From positions 124,001-188,000 of the forward strand of contig JADNRY010000049.1 of assembly GCA_015501585.1 (NCBI GenBank): DNA of 64,000 nucleotides. Direction: 5' to 3'. The notes beneath the pieces were generated by a model. It saw nothing but the letters and a program-made list of their open reading frames with translations. It was not told where the DNA came from and searched no databases. This DNA is from Rhodocollybia butyracea. Lineage: Eukaryota; Basidiomycota; Agaricomycetes; Agaricales; Omphalotaceae. Positions 56,748-64,000 of this stretch are shown one piece after another; position 1 is the stretch's first letter, and each line of letters starts with the position of its first letter. Both the position numbers and the translations under genes were made by a program.

Positions 56748-58827
56748 GTGTACAACCTACGTGTTCCTATGCCGATACCACACACACAAAAACCCACCTC
56801 ATTACATCATTACAATGGCCCGCACATCGAGGATTATCTCAACCGTATCATTCTTCATGCCTCTCAAGCCGGCGAGACAGACAAGGACCTTATGGTCAAG
56901 TACATCTTCATGTATGCTTCAGATCAAGTCACGTCGGATATCATCAGAGACATGGACGAGTTCGACACTGACAAACCTCTCAGTTGGATTATAGCAAGAA
57001 ATACTTTGTACAACCTATACGGATCTATGAACGCGCCGAGAGAACACTCAACAGAGGAGCTAACGGAATTTTGTAAAGTTCAATCAGCTAAGTCTTTGTT
57101 CACTTGACGTTGAAAGATACTACCGAGAATTTATAATGATCGCCGCATATCTCAAGAAGAGCGGCTCAATTACTGACAAGCGCTACAACCACTTATTTGT
57201 TCTTGGTATTCCTTGTGCAATGAAAGAATGGTTTATTGGTGTTATTCCCGAGACGAACCGTACTACAGTCAATCCCCCTTCGCTAACAGACAGCATTGAC
57301 ATACTCCGGTCGAGATTTGACAAGAACTCAGTTCGAGGTACTTACAGCGATGAGACACACCCCACCTTCGATTCCCAAGCCTATTTCCCGAATGGAGACT
57401 TCAAGTACAAACCATTTCGAACAAGCACCGCTTCGGAAGAATATTACTCCGGCGCCTCAGCGACCGCACAAAGTGTCTCACTGGTCTCAAATTACTGACA
57501 AGTCTACTATGTTCCTAGGTGTTCCCAGAGCTTTGGAAAAATTCCTAGGAGGTTCTAGGGATATTACAACGATGGATATCAAGTCGACAAGGAGTCCTAC
57601 CAAGCCTGAGTATCATTTCACTTTGGACAAACAAGTACTAGCTGACACGAACTTGAGTTTATCCAGAAAGGCGCCAGAATTAATTCCTGAGCCCCAATCT
57701 GGACTGGATACCTTGAATATCACTACATTCAACGTTCCCGAGAGAGCCATGGGACTAAATCGACTCCACCATATTGGAAAATTTCTTCCCCGGCGTTACA
57801 GCAACCCAGCATAGTGCACCAGCAACAAGTTAAAGCTTCTGACAAGTCTACTGCGATCCTATGCGCTCCTACTGCCTCAGTAAATTTCCTAGGAGGTTCT
57901 AGGGATGTGAGGAAGACAGCTATCGAGTCAACATTGAGTTCCGAGCCAGCTAAGTGTTATGTCACTTCGGATGTGCAAAAGCTAGCTGACATTCCCTCTG
58001 TTTTGCCTGAGATCTTACACAAGTTTAAACCCCAACGACCAAGACTTTTGTTGGAGGATATGCGCACCAAATGCGAGTCCGATCCGAGTACTGAACCCGC
58101 GATATCAGCTATGTGCAATTCTCCTAATTTAATTCATGATTCTACTATATTATCTTCTCCAGCCACTATTTTCGAGTCTGAACCTCTTCCAAGGGCAACT
58201 GTGCACATTCCCCACATGCATTTGTCTACCGCGACTGGTGTAGGAGGATACGATGTCCCCCTAGCACTTACCACTCACCCACCGAGTCGAAGGACTTCGG
58301 TTACTTTCGCGTTTAGGGATACCACACTTCTTCCTAGTGTTGTCAAAATTGCTAAGTTGTTCTTTAGTCATTCTGTGTACAGTTTCAAGTTCTTTGACTT
58401 AAATTCAGATTTTGATACCGGATGGGTACAAACTCATACACAGCCTCAACCACCAATGACCATCGAGAATTATTGCTCCGGCGTACCACCAACCAGCAAA
58501 GTGTCCCAGCGCAAATCATGGATTATTGACAGGTCTAGAACAATCCTAGCCACCTCCAGAGCTCCGGAAAATTATGTACAAGGTACTAGGAGTGTGGAAA
58601 CAAGAGATATCGAGTTGACGAAGCGTTCCGACTACCCTGAGCATCACTCCCCTTTCCATGTACAAGAGATAGCTCACACCAGTTCGATTTTAATTATAGG
58701 AGATATTCTACTTAAAGCCCCTTTGTTGCAGTCCCTCAAGTTTAATTCCAAATTATCGAGACTCCGCTTGGAGAACACACTTACGGAGCAAGATTACGAG
58801 AATCTGAGCACTGCTGCCAGAGGTTGA
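56748..58827 (+). pseudogene. Second gypsy-type gag region with three internal repeats (frameshifted)
   Basis: 56748-57107 gives the capsid start (HIEDYLNRIILHASQAG, LSWIIARNTLYNLYGS). A frameshift leads to 57136-57498 (YNHLFVLGIPCAMKEWF), the end of the gag fold. Another shift leads to 57296-57814, then 57814-58827. Downstream sequence carries three related units of about 110 residues starting near 57487, 57838 and 58519: DKSTMFLGVPRALEKFLGGS, DKSTAILCAPTASVNFLGGS and DRSRTILATSRAPENYVQGT, each followed by a D-I/A-x-S/L-T segment and a LAD or IAH block. No knuckle or protease was seen in this stretch. Confidence 0.7.
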
Positions 58828-59142
58828 TTTTGGAACCTCATACCCGGACACTGTGGCCGGTATATTGTTCCCACTGTATCCCAAGCCGGGAACCAAGTAA
58901 TGAAACAGCATAGTTCATCATCGCCGGTCCAGATAAATTCGGAATACCATAAGTTCAACGAAAGCCACACTGTGCTAACCTCAGACCTGGAATCGCTTAC
59001 AGGAAATAGGCCAGGTGGTTCACTATGGTTCAGTGCTTCCATCAGGGGCACTAGCATATGAATCAGGTGAACAAGTCCTCTGATGCGTCGGAAACATCAT
59101 TTCCAAACCCGAAGTGCATCATGTTCAAAGTAAGTTCATGGG

Positions 59143-59367
59143 TCATCTCAGCACGCTGAGCACGTCGCTCATCAGAGTCGCCACGCAACCCAAATTGCAT
59201 TCCACGCGTGGCCATCCAGTAGGACTACTATGTCCGGACTCGATGGCATTATTTGTGGGACAATCTCGCGCAAAGTGTCCTCGCTGGCCACACTCATAGC
59301 AAGACCTCAGGCTGTTCTGACCCTCACAGGGGCGCGGGCCTCTGGTGGAGTTTGGCTCATGCCCAAA
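59143..59367 (-). pseudogene. Gag nucleocapsid fragment with intact zinc knuckle
   Basis: The minus-strand frame between stops at 59368-59370 and 59143-59145 reads a basic, Ser/Asn-rich linker (GHEPNSTRGPRPCEGQNS), then CYECGQRGHFARDCP, a complete C-x2-C-x4-H-x4-C knuckle of gypsy/retroviral type. It is opposite in direction to the neighbouring gag region, so it belongs to another insertion. The plus-strand frame 59230-59619 over the same DNA is its shadow. Confidence 0.75.
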
Positions 59368-59399
59368 TCATTGTTGATCTTAGGCGCTCATAATGACAC

Positions 59400-60690
59400 C
59401 GTGGTAATGGGTCGATATGAATTGACAAACTCAAGAGTCAAGATGTATCAACAGGATCGCTGCATTGTATTTGCTCGGACGTGTGGCAAACCTGGTGATG
59501 TGCGGGGTATCACGGCTTTTTTGTACAAGCTGAAGCGGAAGGCACCGGGGTACTTAGCTATGCCTGAAAGTGGTCCAATTTTGTTCAAGTTCACCCGGAG
59601 GGCATGGAATGTGCGGTAGAAGCGGAACGATTGGGATGATCGGAATGAACGGAACGAAAATGACAGATCACATGATCACGTCGTGTCAGTTGAACTTACC
59701 GCAGCACCACCACCACACGCAAACCTGAACCACGTCCAATCAGTTTCTGGCTGTTCCCTGATGTCTGTAAACACAACCGCTGGATGTATTCTGCTTATGT
59801 TGTCTAATGAACCATGGCTGTTGAAGTACAGTACAGATCTAGATGCCACACTGTCTTGGAGCACTGGCAAAGAAACGTCTCTGTCCCATCGTACAACTTC
59901 AATTTTGCATCACGAGCATCACTGGTCCTGAAATTGCCTACGTATATCAGCCCTCTCTGTGGCCCTTTTTCGCCGTACGCTAGGAAAGGAAGCCATTCAA
60001 AATTGCTAAGATGAACGTAGGGTTGGAGGTGAGTATTTTTTTGTACCGATGCCTTGGAAATCATTATACTAATTCCTTGAACGCTGCCTCTGTTTTTGCC
60101 CTAGCTTCTCCATGGTGTAAGCTCAAATCGAAGGGATACTCGGTAGGTGCTTTCCATGCCAAGCCAACGTAGCTTCACAGGGCGCTCGCTAGGTGCTTCT
60201 AACGTCAAGCCTAGCATACGACGTGGGGCCGCGACTGTCGAACACAAATCGACATCGTCCGTTCCATCGACGTGGGGCCGCGACTGTTTAACACAAATTG
60301 ATTACATCCGTTCCATCCACCGCACAGGCGCCTGGACGAATGTATCAAGGTGCGCGCTCCGCCGTAAATTGCCTTCCTTTGCTGTCTCTCACTCCCCCAT
60401 CCCTTTCATCTATGGGTGAACTCCGCCGGCAGTTGGATTTTGACATAGTGCCAGACGCCGTCGTGAGGCCGCTTGACCGTTGCCGCCCCCGTTTCCAGTC
60501 GTTCACCTCAATGCCCAACTTCTTCACCAGTGGCGGCAGGCATTTTCTGGGCCTTTACTATACTAACGCCAGCAATAGCAAAGGCCGCAACGCCTGCAAT
60601 TGAACGTATCAAGGTGCGCGTTTGAAATTGCCTTCCTTTCCTGTCTTACTCCCCATCGCTTTCACCCCCTGGTGGAAAAGGAGACACCAG
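59400..60690. other. CACTA interior; short direct repeats
   Basis: 59635-59795 matches copy 1 interior (15953-16100) in reverse. 60222-60318 has two 49-bp direct repeats (CGTGGGGCCGCGACTGT). Frames at 60147-60419 and 60298-60603 have no recognised domain. Confidence 0.45.
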
Positions 60691-60720
60691 CATGGGTACC
60701 TGTTCAGTGGTAAGTCCCAC

Positions 60721-60929
60721 TCCTCATGCTTACTTGTTCTTTACCAATTTACCGACCATCGAAGACGTCGTTGATTCTAATCAAGGTGTGGCGATCGTAA
60801 GATTCTTTCACGGGTCTCTAGCTCCTCGTGCTTACTTGTTCTTTACCAATTTACCGACCATCGATGATGTCGTTGATTCTATCTAAGGCGTGGTGAGCAA
60901 CGTAAGATTCTTTCACGGGTCTCTAGTTT
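60721..60929. repeat. Two tandem 101-bp repeats
   Basis: Units start at 60721 and 60822 (CTCCTCATGCTTACTTGTTC and CTCCTCGTGCTTACTTGTTC). The plus frame 60692-60886 stays open and would repeat AYLFFTNLPTIEDVVDS; the second unit ends in a stop. Coding is unproven. Confidence 0.7.
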
Positions 60930-61710
60930 GATGAACCTGCGATGCATATCTAGTAAGTCATTCTGTACCTCCTATCTGTCCTTCCATCAATGGTCAATGA
61001 CAGATGTTCACTGGTAAGCACTTTGATTTTGCTTCAGACCTCTTATCTAAGTAGGAATTGGGGACAAGTAGTTGTATTCACATGTAGTAAATATACCTTT
61101 ATTGCAATACTTCAGAAGCACTTGTAAACTATTAAAATGATGGTGTAAGACGCTCTAAATGATTGTTACACACACTTGGAATGATTGCTGAAGACACTTA
61201 GAAAGAGTGTCCAAGGCAGTTCAAATGATTGTTCCAAGCACTCGTAGTGATTGCTGAACAATCCCAATGATTGTCTGAAGACACTGTGACCCATTTCCAA
61301 AAACAATCATTTAGACTGTCCTGAACAGTCAATATGAGTGTTTCATACCATCATTTGGAGGGTTTTTGACAATCATTTAGATAGCCCAAAACTGTTATAT
61401 AGAGTGGTTCAGACTATCATATTGAAAGGTCAGGACAATCATTGAAAGTAGTTCAGACAATCTTTAAGAGTGATTTAGACAATCATTGAGATTGGTTCAG
61501 ACAACCTTTAAGAGTGATTTAGACAATCATTGAGATTGGTTCAGACAATCAATGAGATTGGTTCAAACAATCAATATAAAGGTATAAGACAATCATTATG
61601 AGTAAACCGGACAATCATTAAGAATGGTTCAGACAATCAATATGAGTGCAAGACAATCATTTAGATTGTGTTTTGGACAATCAAATTAATTGTTTTTCCT
61701 TCCCGTAGTG

Positions 61711-62466
61711 AAGCTGTACACGAGAATCTGAATCTAGTTCAATTAAACGAAGTTTTAAACGTGTTTAAATGGCGTTGGCCATGTCCAGCCATGTTTAAAA
61801 AATATAGATCCGGTTTCTTGCAATATATGGTCAGCACGCAAAGACAGGGCAGCGGACAACCATCAGCGCGCAAAAGTTTTTGTTCTCAAAAAGTCATTGC
61901 ACAGCATTGATTAGTCAAGAAACTTACTATATTTGGTAAGTTCTATTCATAACTTGGCCATATGATTGCTTAATCTGGCTGTATTCTGAGCAAAGATGCC
62001 AAAGCCTTACATGTGTAGACCAATCAAGAGCACAGCATCAAGCCACTGGTACTTTCTTGGGGTTTCTTTTATGAAATGAGTGGGCGTATTGATGTAAATT
62101 GCAGCTAGTACTCTAAACGGTGAAGCAACAACCACAACACCATGTCCGGCTTCCACTTTGACCCCAAATTGCACAATAACTATCCAATGCTCCAAACTAT
62201 GAAGAAACGTATAGACAAGAAGCGTGAAAAGCGGATGACATTTAGCTTGATTTCACCTGGAAAATCGGGCTGCAGCAGACACAAAATGTCGCACAGAAAT
62301 CCTCACAAACAAGACTGGGTCTTGGACGGCCGCAGGGGATGTGGGCAAGGGGGACAAAGACAAGTTAGGCTTGTAAGAGGGCACAAAAATGAATATCAAG
62401 ACCTGTTTTACTCTCAGGGAGCTCTCTAGACTTGCTTAAAATTAGTCGTTCTTGTTTCTCACTAGA
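61711..62466. other. Unassigned flank between two elements
   Basis: A frame at 62142-62429 (MSGFHFDPKLHNNYPMLQTM) is Lys/Arg-rich with no recognised domain. No gene is called. It ends at the CTAGA duplication of the next element. Confidence 0.35.
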
Positions 62467-62618
62467 TGTAACGCCTACAGCACATTCATTGCCGTTAGCG
62501 CCGATATTACATAATTAGTTCACTCTTATCCTCATACCACATACTTGTTTCGGTCTATTTCTCTAATAGAATGAGATCTTGCTCATGGTCTGAGGCATTA
62601 AGAGTCAGGGCTCTTACA
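62467..62618 (+). repeat. 5' LTR of mini LTR retroelement copy 2
   Basis: 152 bp, TGTAACGCC to CTCTTACA. A few bases differ from its 3' partner. Confidence 0.95.
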
Positions 62619-62661
62619 CTTTTTTGAGCAACCTTGTCCTGAATAGGACTATTACAGCAAT

Positions 62662-63759
62662 ATGACCACACAACAGCACAACTCAAGCCATGACTCTGTC
62701 ATGGCTCTGGCTTACTCTTTTCTTTCTCAAATCCTTTCTATGTTCCCTCATGATCCTCTCTCACACATCTCTGGGATCCTGGACTTCTCCTCCCAGGGAA
62801 TTCAACAGCTGCTAGTCAACTTTAAGCAGCTCTGGGAACAACATGGTCTTTCAGTGGCTGGTAGGGATTTGGCAGAGGCAGTGGTGCAGGATTCAACATT
62901 AAGATGTTGCTGGGCAGTGAAGGAAGAAGGTTTCCAGGCAGAGGTCTGTTTTCAGATGATAGAGTCTATTAAGAGACTGGGAGAAGAGTTTGGGATGGAA
63001 CTGTCCAAATCTCAAACACCACCTCCTGCTCCGAGTTCTCCATCACCTTTGACTGCTCCTACTGCCTCATCACCGACTCCCACGCTCGCTTCGAACACAT
63101 TGAACGCATTGAAATCATCTCCACATGCTCTGACATTGGTTTCACCCTCCAAACCCACTTCCCCTTCATTTCGACTCCAACCAACCTCAGAGTTTGCACG
63201 GGAGGTGGCTGAACTGCGGAAAGCAGGCCGGAAACTCGAAGTATTCATGGATGAACATGTCATGGGGCTCGAACACACAGCTGGCACACCGCCAGCTTGT
63301 GTTCATCTCTCAAACACTCCAACTGAGTGTACACCTGTGCCTTATATTGCCCCTGTGACTGCTGTTCCACCAACAGGCCTTTGTAAACATGTCAAACACA
63401 ATGTGTATGGTGCGTTTGGTTCGCTCTTGTTTCGTTCAAGTCGTTGCCCATCCCTATCTGGTACACTCATGCCATCACCCTCACCCACTGAAACTCCTCA
63501 TCACCATATTTGTGCTCCCAATCAATGCTCCCATTCATGGCGCTGGAGATCTACTGTCTCCAATGTGCCACCACCATCTCAATCTGGACTTAGTGTCAGC
63601 ATCCAGAGAATCCGGCGATTTTCACAGGACACTTTCTCTTCTTCTGCACTTATGGAAATTGCCAGCATACTACATCGTATGTTACCTATTAGATGCCTGT
63701 ATGTTTCTCTTTGTTATGTTTTCCCTTTTCCATCTTTCTCTTTTGTTTTTTTTGGGTAA
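62662..63759 (+). CDS. Unknown 365-residue protein of the mini LTR retroelement (full length)
   Basis: ATG at 62662 is 44 bp after the 5' LTR. The product begins MTTQQHNSSHDSVMALAYSF. Residues 1-113 are probably helical; 117-175 are Pro/Ser/Thr-rich; 179-193 is a charged helix; residues 205-330 are Pro/Ser/His-rich with a HVKHNVYGAFG segment; the C-terminus is hydrophobic and ends FPSFSFVFFG. No knuckle, capsid or enzyme motif is recognised. Position suggests a gag-like packaging role or a captured gene; neither is shown. It lacks the early stop of the 6039-7073 copy. A second frame at 63389-63796 overlaps its end. Confidence 0.75.
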   Translation: MTTQQHNSSHDSVMALAYSFLSQILSMFPHDPLSHISGILDFSSQGIQQLLVNFKQLWEQHGLSVAGRDLAEAVVQDSTLRCCWAVKEEGFQAEVCFQMIESIKRLGEEFGMELSKSQTPPPAPSSPSPLTAPTASSPTPTLASNTLNALKSSPHALTLVSPSKPTSPSFRLQPTSEFAREVAELRKAGRKLEVFMDEHVMGLEHTAGTPPACVHLSNTPTECTPVPYIAPVTAVPPTGLCKHVKHNVYGAFGSLLFRSSRCPSLSGTLMPSPSPTETPHHHICAPNQCSHSWRWRSTVSNVPPPSQSGLSVSIQRIRRFSQDTFSSSALMEIASILHRMLPIRCLYVSLCYVFPFPSFSFVFFG

Positions 63760-63796
63760 GATGGACCTGTGGGGTCAATCTAGGGGGCATGTGTAA
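63389..63796 (+). CDS. Overlapping alternate-frame ORF, 135 residues (doubtful)
   Basis: In the frame after the main ORF, from MSNTMCMVRLVRSC to GQSRGHV, ending just inside the 3' LTR. The C-terminal third is hydrophobic (CYLLDACMFLFVMFSLFHLS). Translation would need frameshifting or internal initiation. Its twin is at 5939-6346. Confidence 0.25.
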   Translation: MSNTMCMVRLVRSCFVQVVAHPYLVHSCHHPHPLKLLITIFVLPINAPIHGAGDLLSPMCHHHLNLDLVSASRESGDFHRTLSLLLHLWKLPAYYIVCYLLDACMFLFVMFSLFHLSLLFFLGKMDLWGQSRGHV

Positions 63797-63943
63797 TGCC
63801 TACAGCACGTTCATTGCCGTTAGCGCCGATATTACATAATTAGTTCACTCTTATCCTCGTACCACATACTTGTTTCAGTCTATTTCTCTAATAGAACGAG
63901 ATCTTGCTCATGGTCTGAGGCATTAAGAGTCAGGGCTCTTACA
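63792..63943 (+). repeat. 3' LTR of mini LTR retroelement copy 2
   Basis: 152 bp, TGTAATGCC to CTCTTACA, directly after the purine tract and directly before the second CTAGA. Confidence 0.95.
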
Positions 63944-64000
63944 CTAGAATCTTGACATTATTATATTTGTTTTGAGTGTGCTCGATTCATGAGATGTCAT

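Larger units (their letters stand above)
54837..61710. mobile_element. CACTA-like DNA transposon, copy 2 (inverted, left end truncated)
   Basis: 54837-55205 is the reverse complement of the right subterminal array of copy 1, without the outermost 37 bp or so. 61140-61710 is the reverse complement of the left terminus and ends exactly CCTTCCCGTAGTG. Interior blocks at 55220-55260 and 59635-59795 also match copy 1 in reverse. Between them lie LTR and gag sequences inserted later. No transposase recognised. Confidence 0.85.
62467..63943 (+). mobile_element. Mini LTR retroelement with ORF, copy 2 (1,477 bp)
   Basis: Two 152-bp LTRs (62467-62618, 63792-63943) flanked by the 5-bp duplication CTAGA (62462-62466, 63944-63948). 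Layout: LTR, CTTTTTTGAGCAACC leader, 365-codon ORF, purine tract AGGGGGCATG (63782-63791), LTR. It has exactly the length of the copy at 5792-7268 and about 98% protein identity by eye over the shared ORF. Lacks protease, reverse transcriptase and integrase. Confidence 0.95.

Noticed and set aside
59230..59619. 129-residue plus-strand ORF
   Set aside because: Largely antisense to the zinc-knuckle gag fragment; treated as its shadow.
61668..61910. 80-residue ORF spanning the CACTA right end
   Set aside because: It crosses the transposon boundary into unrelated flank and has no domain.
63012..63287. 91-residue antisense ORF inside the mini LTR element (also 6448-6723)
   Set aside because: Antisense shadow of the Pro/Ser-rich segment of the main ORF.

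Overview
The window looks like a transposon-rich tract of a filamentous basidiomycete genome, most likely Agaricomycetes. The signs are introns of 50-77 nt with GT..AG ends, a DIRS-type retrotransposon with a tyrosine recombinase, Ty3/gypsy gag remnants, a LINE, hAT- and CACTA-like DNA elements, and no bacterial-style operons. The genus cannot be fixed by eye. Ordinary host genes are scarce; nearly everything is mobile DNA, much of it inserted into other mobile DNA.

Layout. 1-1.35 kb: a hAT-type MITE end joined to an arm of a foldback element. 1.9-10.6 kb: a decayed LINE (endonuclease, reverse transcriptase, CCHC knuckle, poly-A) interrupted by a 1.5 kb repeat-rich inverted-repeat element, a 373 bp palindromic element and a 1,477 bp mini LTR retroelement. 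10.64-26.2 kb: a DIRS-like retroelement (RT/RNase H, then tyrosine recombinase) split by a deep nest: a hAT MITE (8-bp target duplication ATACCTGC), then a gypsy-type solo LTR inside the MITE (4-bp CCGT), then a 9.9 kb CACTA-like element inside the LTR, then further MITEs and LTR-like pieces inside that. 27-38 kb: the most gene-like part, with two intact divergent copies of a five-exon gene for a 132-residue protein, plus hAT, mariner-like and other MITEs. 38.7-39.7 kb: a spliced gene of unknown function. 39.7-44.2 kb: an LTR fragment and a gypsy element (1.73 kb LTR plus gag, no pol). 47.2-53.6 kb: a giant palindrome, originally about 1,467 bp arms around a 40 nt loop, carrying a 2.5 kb foldback element in its left arm and an LTR-gag fragment in its right arm. 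54.2-61.7 kb: a hAT MITE copy and an inverted second CACTA-like element filled with a second gypsy gag region. 62.5-63.9 kb: a second intact mini LTR retroelement.

How the parts relate. Removing each insertion and one copy of its target duplication restores continuous coding sequence in the LINE and in the DIRS element, so insertion order can be read directly. Old coding elements (LINE, DIRS, gypsy gag) carry in-frame TGA codons, several where a CGA arginine codon is expected; this suggests CpG-type mutational decay. The mini LTR retroelements, the palindrome and the two five-exon genes are well preserved and look young or constrained.

The strongest candidates for something undescribed are the 1,477 bp LTR retroelement with its own 365-residue ORF and no polymerase (two copies), the near-perfect 3 kb palindrome, the 26-bp target-derived inverted copy at one end of the CACTA-like element, and the 40-bp perfect hairpin inside the 10.8-11.6 kb element. 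No tRNA, rRNA or CRISPR array was seen.
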